A stretch of 64,000 bases of DNA from Methylotenera sp. (lineage in GTDB: Bacteria > Pseudomonadota > Gammaproteobacteria > Burkholderiales > Methylophilaceae). Under the pieces are notes generated by a model that made no database searches, was not told the origin of the DNA, and was given only the letters and a program-made list of their open reading frames with translations. The translations under genes and the position numbers were made by a program. The stretch is from the NCBI RefSeq assembly GCF_029945535.1, contig NZ_JAQSCU010000006.1, positions 62,001-126,000 of the forward strand, in the 5' to 3' direction. This document shows positions 16,419 through 24,793 of the stretch, piece by piece (the first letter of the stretch is position 1; every line of letters starts with the position of its first letter).

Positions 16419-17387
16419 TTACTTGTGCAAAGCTTTGTAGCTTGTGCTTTTTAAGCTGAGTAATATGCTAATACCCAGTACGGCAATTACCACAGCGAGC
16501 GAAACAGCAACAGGTATCTTAAACCACTCCACAATCAACATTTTTGTACCGACAAACATCAATACCACAGCTAAGCCATATTTAAGTAAGTGAAATCGAT
16601 CTGCCATATCTGCCAATAAAAAATACAGAGCGCGCAAACCGAGAATGGCAAAAATGTTGGAAGTGAATACGATGAATGGGTCGCTAGTGATAGCAAAAAT
16701 AGCAGGGATACTATCCATTGCAAAAATCACGTCAGAAAATTCGACTAGAACTAGGACTAAAAACATCGGTGTGAACCAGCGTACGCCTTTTTCCACAATC
16801 CAGAATTTGTCACCATGATAGCTATCAGTAATACGCACATGGCGACGCAGCCAACTGAGTAATGGGTTTTTCGCCAAATTTGGCTCTTGGTCTGCAAAAA
16901 TAAACATCTTGATGCCAGTAATCAGCAAAAATGCGCCGAACACATAGAGCACCCAATGGAATTCGGCAATCAACCAGGCGCCAAGCAATATCATCAGCGC
17001 TCTCAGCACAATCGCGCCTAGCACGCCGTAAACCAGCACGCGCTTTTGATATTCAATTGGCACGGCAAAGTAAGAGAACAGCATGACGAAAACAAAAATA
17101 TTGTCCATCGCTAAGGTTTTTTCCAGCAAATAGCCTGTGATATATTCCATTGTTTTGGCATCGGCAATTGCGCGCCCTGAAGTATGGTCTAACCAAGCCC
17201 ACAATGCGCCACCAAACGCTAGCGCTAGTGAGAACCAAATGAAAGACCAAACGAGCGCCTCTTTAGCACTGACTTTGTGCGCACCTTTGCGACCTAATGC
17301 GAACATGTCTATAGACAGCATAGCAACGACGAATAGGCCAAAACCTGACCACATCCACCATGTTCCAATTGTTTGCATTTCACCCAT
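16419..17387 (-). CDS. TerC/Alx family integral membrane protein
   Basis: A 322-residue protein with about 8-9 membrane spans. The family's acidic membrane motifs are present: MLSIDMFALGRK near the N-terminus, EKTLAMDNIFVF, and VEFSDVIFAMDSIPAIFA in the second half. TerC/Alx proteins are linked to tellurite resistance, alkaline response and manganese export; the Asp residues are the likely metal path. No ter operon is nearby, so a housekeeping Mn2+ or membrane-protein role is more likely than tellurite resistance. It lies 38 bp after the AI-2E gene, probably in the same transcript. No yybP-ykoY (Mn) riboswitch fits in the short gap. Confidence 0.9.
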   Translation of the reverse strand: MGEMQTIGTWWMWSGFGLFVVAMLSIDMFALGRKGAHKVSAKEALVWSFIWFSLALAFGGALWAWLDHTSGRAIADAKTMEYITGYLLEKTLAMDNIFVFVMLFSYFAVPIEYQKRVLVYGVLGAIVLRALMILLGAWLIAEFHWVLYVFGAFLLITGIKMFIFADQEPNLAKNPLLSWLRRHVRITDSYHGDKFWIVEKGVRWFTPMFLVLVLVEFSDVIFAMDSIPAIFAITSDPFIVFTSNIFAILGLRALYFLLADMADRFHLLKYGLAVVLMFVGTKMLIVEWFKIPVAVSLAVVIAVLGISILLSLKSTSYKALHK

Positions 17388-17425
17388 TTGATTTATCTTT
17401 CTAAGTTTTTTATGTGTATTATTTT

Positions 17426-18505
17426 TTAATTAACTACTGTTACTTCATCTACTGTTACTTGATCCAAATGTGCAGTCCATTCACGCCAAACTGCCCATAC
17501 AACCGACAGCACAATTGGGCCTATAAATAGTCCAACCAAGCCAAAAGCAAGTAGTCCCCCTAGCACGCCAAACAACACTAATAGAAATGGTATTGGGCTG
17601 ATACTACTGATGAATAAAGGTCTAAGTACATTATCGAGTTGGCTAACGATAGCTGCACCCCAAATCCATACACCAATGGCCGCACCAGTTTCACCTTGCA
17701 ACAATAACAACAGTCCTGCAGCACCCCAAGCTAAAGGGGTACCAAATGGGATAAGCGCTAATATCATCGTCAATACGCCAAACATCACAGGTGAACTTAA
17801 ACCTGCGACCCAGTACCCAAGCCCAGCTACCATACCTTGCACTAAAGCTGTGAGTAAAATGCCATATACTACGGCGCGAGTAGTGGTGCCTGCGGCATGC
17901 AAATAGTCGTGAACATGTGCGCCTATAAATCGCTCTAAAACGTGACGTAATTCGCGCACAATACGCGTGCCGTCACGAAAGAAGAAAAATAAAATAACGA
18001 CAACGAATATCATTTTTGCCAAGCTTTTACCTAGTCCACCCGCTAGCATGCTCAGGTCTGCTGTATGTGCAGCAAGCCAAGTTTTAAATACTAATGAAGC
18101 ACCATTGGGATTGGCGGTAAAGTGAGCCTGCTGTTGCATTAACCATTCACCTAGCCAAGGTAGACTGCGTAATGTTTCTGGGACCGGTGGAGGGTTCGCT
18201 AAAAACGCCTGAAGCGCAGGAAATAAATGACCGAGCTCAAGTTGAGCCAGCCAGATGAGCCAAATTAACGGTAAAAATAGCGTCAGTGCTAGCAATGCCG
18301 TAGCTAAAAAGGCCGCCAGTGTATCTTTGTTGTTACACCAGCAACGAATTCGCTCAGCCACTGGCCATGATGCATAAGCTAAAACACCTGCCCATGCGAT
18401 AGGTGCAAGAAACGGTGCAACCACCATAGACGCGAGTGCTATTAAGCCGCCCAGTGCTAGCCATGGCACGATGCGGCGACTAAATGTAGTTTTAGCATTC
18501 AGCAC
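17426..18505 (-). CDS. AI-2E family (PerM/YdiK-type) membrane permease
   Basis: A 359-residue protein with about seven spans: two N-terminal pairs, a long extracytoplasmic middle region (about 100-165), and a C-terminal block with IPFGTPLAWGAAG and the family signature LDNVLRPLFIS. Members move small molecules or act in Na+/H+ exchange; substrates are rarely proven. It starts 9 bp after yqhA and precedes terC, so is likely part of the htpX-yqhA-perM-terC unit. Confidence 0.85.
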   Translation of the reverse strand: MLNAKTTFSRRIVPWLALGGLIALASMVVAPFLAPIAWAGVLAYASWPVAERIRCWCNNKDTLAAFLATALLALTLFLPLIWLIWLAQLELGHLFPALQAFLANPPPVPETLRSLPWLGEWLMQQQAHFTANPNGASLVFKTWLAAHTADLSMLAGGLGKSLAKMIFVVVILFFFFRDGTRIVRELRHVLERFIGAHVHDYLHAAGTTTRAVVYGILLTALVQGMVAGLGYWVAGLSSPVMFGVLTMILALIPFGTPLAWGAAGLLLLLQGETGAAIGVWIWGAAIVSQLDNVLRPLFISSISPIPFLLVLFGVLGGLLAFGLVGLFIGPIVLSVVWAVWREWTAHLDQVTVDEVTVVN

Positions 18506-18514
18506 TGTGAAACC

Positions 18515-19054
18515 TTATTTAGTTTTAGCGCCATGGTTACCACTAGCAATTCTATCCATTAGCGCAAACATTACACCAGAAAATACTAGTGTTAAGTGAA
18601 TACCCACTAACCAGGCAAGCTGATAATTACCATTAGGCTCAGCTAATACTTCTTTTACGTTGATAAAGTATTTAAGCAATTCAATCCCAGAAATCGCCAC
18701 GATAGAGCCAATAAGCTTTAGTTTTAAGTCGGAAAATCCAACATGCCCCATCCACTCTGGGCGGTCTTCATTGTCACCCGTATCAATTTTAGAGACAAAG
18801 TTTTCATAACCCGCAAAGATGATAATCAGCAGTAAATTTGCGACCAATGTAATATCTACTAGAGTCAAAATCCCTAATAATGCTGCGCCACTATCCCCAC
18901 CAAATACCGTCGGTACTAGGGCGAAGAATGCCTTGCCAAACTTAACCAGTAACAAGGCAATGCCTGCAATTAAACCGAGGTAGAACGGTACTAACAGCCA
19001 ACGACTTCCAAACATAAAGTGTTCTAAGAACAGCTCAACACGTTTCATTTTCAT
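18515..19054 (-). CDS. UPF0114/YqhA family inner-membrane protein
   Basis: A 179-residue protein with four predicted spans (about 17-38, 58-80, 111-130, 144-165). The conserved N-terminal ...EHFMFGSRWLLVPFYLGL block and DRPEWMGHVGFSDLKLKL loop are family hallmarks. Function is unknown. It lies 15 bp downstream of htpX, suggesting envelope-stress co-expression. Confidence 0.88.
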   Translation of the reverse strand: MKMKRVELFLEHFMFGSRWLLVPFYLGLIAGIALLLVKFGKAFFALVPTVFGGDSGAALLGILTLVDITLVANLLLIIIFAGYENFVSKIDTGDNEDRPEWMGHVGFSDLKLKLIGSIVAISGIELLKYFINVKEVLAEPNGNYQLAWLVGIHLTLVFSGVMFALMDRIASGNHGAKTK

Positions 19055-19069
19055 TCTTTCATCTCAATT

Positions 19070-19948
19070 TTATGAATTACTACGCAACGCAGAAATGCGT
19101 TCAGACAAGTCTGGATGACTTGAGAACAAGCGTTTAAAGCCGCTAGACCCACCTCCAGAAATTCCGGAAGCCGCCATTTGTTTAGGTAAAGCAGATGGTT
19201 CGTGTTCAGCTTGCAAACGTTCTAATGCAGCAATCATCTTTTTAGCACTTGATAACTTTGCCGCACCAGCATCTGCACGGAACTCACGCTGACGTGAGAA
19301 CCACATGACGATAATGGAAGCTAGTACGCCCAATAGTAGTTCTGCAATGATCATCGTGACAAAGAACGCTGGACCTGTACCTTTTTCAGTTTTGAAAATA
19401 ATTTTATCCACCGCGTAGCCAATGACGCGTGAGAGGAACATTACAAAAGTATTCACCACGCCTTGAATTAAGGTAAGCGTTACCATGTCGCCATTAGCAA
19501 TATGCGAAACTTCGTGAGCCAGCACAGCCTCAGCTTCATCTTTACTCATTTTATTAAGTAAGCCTGTTGATACCGCTACTAATGAGCTATTTTTAGTCAT
19601 GCCCGTTGCAAAAGCGTTGACCTCAGGCGAGTCAAATACAGCGACTTCTGGCATCTTGATGCCGACCATATCGGCCTGAGCACGCACTGTTTTAATCAAC
19701 CAAGTTTCAGTAGGCGTACGTGCCTCTTCAATGACTACCGCACCAGACATGCGCTTGGCAGACCACTTAGACATTGCCAATGAGATAAATGCACCACCAA
19801 AGCCCATGATGGCGGCAAAGGCCAGTAGATTGCCTAAGTCCAGACCGTTGGCATTAAGGTAAGGCTCTACCCCAAGTATGCGCATGGTTAGTGAAAGCAC
19901 CAACATAATGGCAAGGTTGGTGGCTAAAAAATAAATAATACGTTTCAT
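19070..19948 (-). CDS. htpX: HtpX membrane zinc metalloprotease
   Basis: Membrane protease that cleaves misfolded inner-membrane proteins, partnering FtsH. The 292 residues have two N-terminal spans, the zinc motif HEVSH (in [16 protein letters not shown]), two central spans and a third zinc-ligand region near [12 protein letters not shown]. The ATG at 19948 follows a GGAG ribosome site by 6 bases; an in-frame TTG 12 bases upstream lies inside that site and is unlikely. It heads the run yqhA, AI-2E and terC. Confidence 0.93.
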   Translation of the reverse strand: MKRIIYFLATNLAIMLVLSLTMRILGVEPYLNANGLDLGNLLAFAAIMGFGGAFISLAMSKWSAKRMSGAVVIEEARTPTETWLIKTVRAQADMVGIKMPEVAVFDSPEVNAFATGMTKNSSLVAVSTGLLNKMSKDEAEAVLAHEVSHIANGDMVTLTLIQGVVNTFVMFLSRVIGYAVDKIIFKTEKGTGPAFFVTMIIAELLLGVLASIIVMWFSRQREFRADAGAAKLSSAKKMIAALERLQAEHEPSALPKQMAASGISGGGSSGFKRLFSSHPDLSERISALRSNS

Positions 19949-20030
19949 TGCGAACTCCAAAACATCAAAATTAAGCGGTTAATATAATCTTCAGTTTGCT
20001 CAAGCTAAAGTATTGGTAAAGTAAGTTTTC

Positions 20031-20378
20031 TTAGTCCTCAGTAACTAACGGAGTCGGTGCGGGATCATAAGAATGCTCGCGTAGCTTTTCCAGTCTTCTG
20101 GTCAGTGTACGAGCGCAACGGTCACTCGCGCGATCAATGGCGACATACAAGTCAGCTTCGGTGTCTTCTATGACAATGTTACTGTGCCCAGCCAACACCA
20201 AATTAATCTGGCATTTTTTATCTATGCCACCACGCGGTCCATTGATATCAGCTAGGCTGATACGTGCATGCATGATATGCCCATCATTTCTATCTAGGGC
20301 GAACTGCATGCGGCGTGTGGCGTAATCACGGATTCCGTCTGTCAATGAAAAACCATTGGTTTGAATATCAAGTTGCAT
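20031..20378 (-). CDS. ribosome hibernation factor (HPF/RaiA family)
   Basis: A 115-residue short-form HPF/YfiA-type protein that binds the 30S decoding site in slow growth. The beta-alpha-beta-beta-beta-alpha order is visible, with the basic helix DRCARTLTRRLEKLREH near the end. It lacks the long C-terminal dimerisation domain. Context (next to htpX, not rpoN) differs from the usual rpoN-hpf order. It is divergent from the LysR gene across 112 bp. Confidence 0.85.
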   Translation of the reverse strand: MQLDIQTNGFSLTDGIRDYATRRMQFALDRNDGHIMHARISLADINGPRGGIDKKCQINLVLAGHSNIVIEDTEADLYVAIDRASDRCARTLTRRLEKLREHSYDPAPTPLVTED

Positions 20379-20490
20379 CTTAATCTCCTAAGTAAGCATT
20401 AACGTTTAGCTATACTAGGTGAATTAACACATCGTAAAAATAAAGATTATACTGATATATAATTCGTAAAAAACTGATGGTTAACCGATT

Positions 20491-21387
20491 ATGTTGAACT
20501 ACAAACAATTAAATTATTTTTGGCAAGTAGCGCGCGCGGGCAGTATTGCACGCGCTAGTGAACAGCTTGACCTCACACCACAAACCCTTAGTGGGCAGAT
20601 TGGGTTGTTAGAAGCTTCACTTGAAGCAACCTTGTTTAAACGAGTTGGGCGCGGCTTAGAGCTTACTGAAACAGGGCGTTTAGCATTATCTTATGCAGAT
20701 GAGATATTTGAAATAGGCGCAGAGATGGAGCAGGCCTTGAGTGGCGGTACGGTGAAGCAAGTGACAACTTTTAGAGTGGGTATTGCGGATGTCATGCCTA
20801 AATCCATCGTTTACAGCCTACTTGCACCTGCCATGGCGCTGAGTGAGCCAATCAAAATTATCTGCAGAGAAGATAAGTTAGATAAGTTGCTAGGCGATTT
20901 AGCCATACATCGTCTTGATTTGGTGCTGTCAGATAGACCCATGCCTGAGCAATTGGACATCAAGGGGAATAACCATAAACTGGGTGAATGTGGCATCAGC
21001 TTTTTTGCCACACCTACACTGGCAGCCAAGTATCAGCAAGGCTTCCCAGCGAGCTTGAATCAGGCGCCATTATTAGTGCCGAGTCTAGATACTGCAATGC
21101 GTCGTAGGCTGATGCGCTGGTTTGATGCGGAGCGTATTCGCCCACAAATTGTTGGGGAGTTTGATGATAGCGCATTGATGAAAGCTTTTGGTCAAGCTGG
21201 TATCGGTATTTTTATGGCACCCTCAGTCATTGCGTCGGAAATTACGCGGCAATTTGGGGTTGTTGAACTTGGCAAAACTGAAGAAGTGCAAGATTATTAC
21301 TACGCCATTTCAGTTGAGCGGCGTTTTGATCATCCAGCCGTCGCGGCAATCCGCGATACGGCTAAACAAGGGCTTTTTACAAATTAA
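20491..21387 (+). CDS. nhaR: LysR-type regulator, NhaR-like
   Basis: A 298-residue LysR regulator. The N-terminal helix-turn-helix (about residues 4-62) starts LNYKQLNYFWQVAR, a sequence characteristic of the NhaR group that activates Na+/H+ antiporter genes in response to Na+. The substrate-binding domain covers about 90-295. No nhaA lies in the window. The divergent hpf gene and the convergent dienelactone hydrolase gene are its neighbours, so the target here is open. Confidence 0.8.
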   Translation: MLNYKQLNYFWQVARAGSIARASEQLDLTPQTLSGQIGLLEASLEATLFKRVGRGLELTETGRLALSYADEIFEIGAEMEQALSGGTVKQVTTFRVGIADVMPKSIVYSLLAPAMALSEPIKIICREDKLDKLLGDLAIHRLDLVLSDRPMPEQLDIKGNNHKLGECGISFFATPTLAAKYQQGFPASLNQAPLLVPSLDTAMRRRLMRWFDAERIRPQIVGEFDDSALMKAFGQAGIGIFMAPSVIASEITRQFGVVELGKTEEVQDYYYAISVERRFDHPAVAAIRDTAKQGLFTN

Positions 21388-21413
21388 GGTGCTTTTTAAA
21401 AGTATTATTGCGA

Positions 21414-22163
21414 TTACATTGTTCGGCTGAACAAGTTCAACGCTAATTGGTAGCAGAGCATTGCCGTTTGAGCATCGTAACGCTCATCGCCATCACGCAT
21501 AAAAGCGTGTTGTGCATTAAACTCATGCCAAGTGAACGTGAGGTTAGCTTCAGTTAGCTTGTTATACACTTGAGTTCTACCAGCGGTTGGGATGTGGTTA
21601 TCTTGCTTGCCCCAAATCATCAAAAGTTCGCCTGTAATATCGCTTAGGCGCTCCATACTGTGTTGACCCGGTTTATTTGGGATGGTCATGGAATGTAAAT
21701 CGGTTGCATAGAAACAAGCGGTACTTTTGATTTCTGGCTGTAGTGCTGCACGGAAAGCTAGATGGCCGCCGATACAAAAGCCCATTGCGCCAATGTTACC
21801 TTCATACCAATCCTGTTGTTTAATAAACTCAATCATGGCTTGGTTGTCTGTGTCGTAATCTTGCACATCTTTGGCAGCTTTGTCCGCATTGCCTTTATCG
21901 CGACCAGCATCGTCATATGCCAATATCGTGCCAATTGGGTTTAATTCATGAAACACTTCAGGCACCAGTACTACATAACCATGGCTAGCGATGATTTTAG
22001 CGGCACTTTCAATTGGACCAGTTTGCTGAAAAATTTCAGAATAAAACAATACAGTAGGAAACTTGCCGTCAGCACTTGGCTTGCCGCCTACAGGGCGATG
22101 AATATACGTGCGCATCACACCGGTTGCGGTATTGATGTCTGCGATTTGGCTTTGAACTTTCAT
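21414..22163 (-). CDS. dienelactone hydrolase family alpha/beta hydrolase
   Basis: A 249-residue single-domain hydrolase. The catalytic Cys is in GFCIGGHLA, the Asp in WGKQDNHIP and the His in NAQHAFMRDG, the DLH triad order. No aromatic-degradation genes are nearby, so the natural substrate is unknown; many such proteins are general esterases. It is monocistronic. Confidence 0.87.
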   Translation of the reverse strand: MKVQSQIADINTATGVMRTYIHRPVGGKPSADGKFPTVLFYSEIFQQTGPIESAAKIIASHGYVVLVPEVFHELNPIGTILAYDDAGRDKGNADKAAKDVQDYDTDNQAMIEFIKQQDWYEGNIGAMGFCIGGHLAFRAALQPEIKSTACFYATDLHSMTIPNKPGQHSMERLSDITGELLMIWGKQDNHIPTAGRTQVYNKLTEANLTFTWHEFNAQHAFMRDGDERYDAQTAMLCYQLALNLFSRTM

Positions 22164-22309
22164 TGCTTACCTTTTAAATGAGCGCGGGAATGCGCGTCTA
22201 AATGAGTGTGTAGTAAAATAATTTCGATATTGTACAACGATGAAATTCATTACGGTAAGGATGATGTTGAATAACTTGGATCAAGCACTTATGATGTTAA
22301 GACAAATGC

Positions 22310-22326
22310 GCCGTCATACTGACGGC
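22310..22326 (-). terminator. hairpin downstream of the alternative oxidase gene
   Basis: A perfect 7-base stem GCCGTCA/TGACGGC with a 3-base loop lies 10 bases beyond the oxidase stop on its strand. Only a weak U-rich stretch follows, so terminator function is plausible but unproven. Confidence 0.5.
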
Positions 22327-22335
22327 TGTTTAGGA

Positions 22336-22968
22336 TTAGCTATTGGTTAAAACATCTGCAAAATAATGGTTTACATCACGGTGATTAGCTTCGTCATCGC
22401 GCACAGCAATAATCACTTCTCTAAGCCTAGCGTTCGCATCTAGCTGCCAATAATCAATAGCAATTTGCGGCGCTGGAACATTTTCATAGGTGCCATTATC
22501 AACACCTGCTAGATATTCTGTATAGCTGTAAACTGCTTCTTCTTCAAAGTAAGCCACCAAGCGATGCGCTGTTTTAGATGAAATCAAATAAAGTAGAAAG
22601 AAAAGATTATAGAAAATACCTTGAGCCAACATAATTAAGCCGCGTTCAAATCGATTGGGCTGGGCAATGTGAATAAACGTCATTAAATGCATGCGCTCAT
22701 TTTCGGCTTCATCTAAAAGTTTGCGTATCCAGCCATTATCAGGTTGCATAAGACGAATGGCTTTTAAATGCTGTAAAGCCCCAGCCACCATGCCTGGCAC
22801 GGCAGCTACAGTCTCCAACACAACAGCACGATGCCCATAGCGATTGGCAAAAAAAGTATCTGCAAAGAAACGCAATATTTTGGTCATGGCTAAAGCTACG
22901 CGGTCAGAAAAGTCCTCTGGCGTATGGTGAGGTCTGGCAATAAATTGCATTTCAGTGATGTGACTCAT
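22336..22968 (-). CDS. aox: alternative oxidase (diiron ubiquinol oxidase)
   Basis: A 210-residue inner-membrane-bound quinol oxidase that reduces oxygen to water without proton pumping and resists cyanide and nitric oxide. All six diiron ligands can be assigned: E52 (LETVA), E91 and H94 (NERMH), E143 (EEEAVYSY), E193 and H196 (DDEANH). Two hydrophobic helices (about 50-68 and 110-130) fit the monotopic fold. The ATG at 22968 is preceded by a run of eight G residues that forms the only ribosome site; an in-frame TTG further upstream would translate that run. The gene is alone, between dienelactone hydrolase and thiS. Confidence 0.92.
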   Translation of the reverse strand: MSHITEMQFIARPHHTPEDFSDRVALAMTKILRFFADTFFANRYGHRAVVLETVAAVPGMVAGALQHLKAIRLMQPDNGWIRKLLDEAENERMHLMTFIHIAQPNRFERGLIMLAQGIFYNLFFLLYLISSKTAHRLVAYFEEEAVYSYTEYLAGVDNGTYENVPAPQIAIDYWQLDANARLREVIIAVRDDEANHRDVNHYFADVLTNS

Positions 22969-23291
22969 AGTGACCACCCCCCCCAAATAATTGAAGAATC
23001 ATTTTATACCGGATGCGCACCAATCTATTCATGATATTTAACCCAGAAAAATAGTGTTATTCGATTTTTATCATTAACTATAATCAAGACTGGCAGGGAG
23101 TCATTTTGTTCAGTCCGTAGGCGATAAGTTTTTAGGTTCCAGTATGATTTCATCCTGAGTGATAACAACGGTACGCTAAAATAGTAGAGATAAGGTTTGC
23201 TATACGGGCTACTAATTTCGTAAAATGATGTTTTATAATGTAATTATTTTATGCTGCGCATAAATTTTTACTTCTTGCTAAAGTACACGCT
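22969..23291. other. 323-bp divergent intergenic region (aox / thiS)
   Basis: Contains the G8 tract at the aox ribosome site (C run 22977-22984 on the plus strand) and a partial FNR-like sequence (TTGAT-N4-GTTAA, minus strand, near 23080-23095). Next to thiS are a TATAAT hexamer (23234-23239) and a 7-base palindrome TTTATGC-tgc-GCATAAA (23248-23264). No TPP riboswitch features (CTGAGA box) were found. No gene was recognised. Confidence 0.45.
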
Positions 23292-23507
23292 ATGTCAGTC
23301 ACGATACAAATCATTATCAACGGTAAGCCACGCAGTTTTGATGCGGAAAATTTCACAGTAGCGCAATTGGTGGTTAATCTAAATTTAGAAGGTAAGCGCC
23401 TCGCTATTGAATGTAATGGTGAAATAGTGCCGCGCAGTCAGTTTGCAGATACACGGTTGGCAGATGGCGATAAGTTGGAAATAGTCGGTGCGGTAGGTGG
23501 CGGTTAG
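23292..23507 (+). CDS. thiS: sulphur carrier protein ThiS
   Basis: A 71-residue ubiquitin-like protein ending in Gly-Gly, the C-terminus that is adenylated and thiocarboxylated to donate sulphur for the thiazole ring of thiamine. It ends GAVGGG, with an extra glycine. It precedes thiG by 79 bp. No ThiF is in the window. Confidence 0.92.
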   Translation: MSVTIQIIINGKPRSFDAENFTVAQLVVNLNLEGKRLAIECNGEIVPRSQFADTRLADGDKLEIVGAVGGG

Positions 23508-23586
23508 GGTCGAAAAAGACTTAGGTCGGACTTGAGATTAAGACGCTGCGTTAACCACTAAACTACAATGTTAAAAGGATAAAAAA

Positions 23587-24372
23587 TTGTTAGACTTATT
23601 AAAAATTGCAGGTAAAAGCTATCAATCCCGCTTATTAGTGGGCACTGGTAAATACGCAGATTTCGCGCAAACACGTGCGGCGATTGATGCTAGCGGTGCA
23701 GAAATTATCACGGTGGCGATACGTCGTACTAACATTGGACAGAATGCTGGCGAGCCTTCTTTGTTGGATTTTTTACCACCAGAAGAATTTACTTATCTGC
23801 CGAATACTGCGGGTTGTTATTCTGCAGATGACGCCGTGCGTACCTTGCGCTTAGCACGTGAGTTGTTAGATGGTCACAAATTGGTGAAACTAGAAGTATT
23901 AGGAGATCCTAATACCTTGTATCCGAACATGATAGAAACGCTCGCGGCGGCAAAAACATTGGTAAAAGATGGTTTTGACGTGATGGTGTATTGTTCTGAT
24001 GACCCTATCATTGCCAAGCAGTTAGAAGAAATTGGTTGTTGTGCTGTGATGCCATTAGCGTCTTTAATCGGCTCTGGCATGGGCATTTTAAACCCATGGA
24101 ATCTGCAAATCATCATTGCTAATGCTCAAATCCCAGTGCTGGTGGATGCTGGCGTGGGCACGGCTTCTGATGCGGCGATTGCCATGGAGCTGGGTTGTCA
24201 GGGTGTGTTGATGAATACCGCTATTGCCGCAGCGCGAGATCCTGTGTTGATGGCATCCGCCATGAAAAAAGCGGTTGAAGCAGGGCGTGAAGCTTATTTA
24301 GCTGGCCGTATGCCTAAAAAACTATACTCAGCTAGCCCAAGCTCACCATCTGAAGGTTTGATTACAAAATGA
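23587..24372 (+). CDS. thiG: thiazole synthase ThiG
   Basis: Forms the thiamine thiazole phosphate from 1-deoxyxylulose 5-phosphate, dehydroglycine and ThiS-thiocarboxylate. The 261 residues follow the TIM-barrel ThiG pattern; the Schiff-base lysine lies in KLEVLGD, and phosphate-binding loops appear as PLASLIGSG and [11 protein letters not shown]. Translation starts at a TTG with an AAGGA ribosome site 8 bases upstream. Its stop overlaps the apaG start (ATGA). Confidence 0.94.
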   Translation: MLDLLKIAGKSYQSRLLVGTGKYADFAQTRAAIDASGAEIITVAIRRTNIGQNAGEPSLLDFLPPEEFTYLPNTAGCYSADDAVRTLRLARELLDGHKLVKLEVLGDPNTLYPNMIETLAAAKTLVKDGFDVMVYCSDDPIIAKQLEEIGCCAVMPLASLIGSGMGILNPWNLQIIIANAQIPVLVDAGVGTASDAAIAMELGCQGVLMNTAIAAARDPVLMASAMKKAVEAGREAYLAGRMPKKLYSASPSSPSEGLITK

Positions 24373-24752
24373 CCACAGATAAGCATTACGAATGCACCGT
24401 CACGGTTGAAACGGAATTTCTTGCAGATCAATCAGATATTGCACGAAATCGCTACGCGTTTGCTTACCACGTTAAAATCGCTAACACTGGTAATGTTGCG
24501 GCGCAGTTAATTAGCCGTCATTGGATAATTCAAGAGGCGAATGGTGAGCAGCAGGAGGTCAAAGGTTTAGGTGTAGTTGGTGCACAGCCTTTATTGAATC
24601 CGAATGAACATTTTGAATATACCAGCGGCACAGTATTGAGTACGCCCATGGGTGAAATGCATGGCACTTATCAAATGGTGGCAGATGACGGTACGCAGTT
24701 TGATGTTGTGATTCCACCATTTACCCTTGATATGCCTAGAGTTTTGCATTAG
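24369..24752 (+). CDS. apaG: ApaG/CorD domain protein
   Basis: A 127-residue single ApaG domain, fibronectin-like beta-sandwich, with the signature [15 protein letters not shown]...GLGVVGAQP and the [13 protein letters not shown] block. ApaG has been linked to Co2+/Mg2+ tolerance, but its biochemical role is unclear. It overlaps thiG by 4 bases (ATGA), implying translational coupling, an arrangement not usual for apaG (more often with ksgA/apaH). Confidence 0.92.
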   Translation: MTTDKHYECTVTVETEFLADQSDIARNRYAFAYHVKIANTGNVAAQLISRHWIIQEANGEQQEVKGLGVVGAQPLLNPNEHFEYTSGTVLSTPMGEMHGTYQMVADDGTQFDVVIPPFTLDMPRVLH

Positions 24753-24793
24753 TGCTTAATTTCTCGTTTAATCTCTAAAGTGATGACAATCAA

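Noticed and set aside
22261-22350. 29-codon plus-strand frame with a weak ribosome site after aox
   Set aside because: It overlaps the end of aox and the hairpin at 22310-22326; composition is Met-rich without recognisable features.
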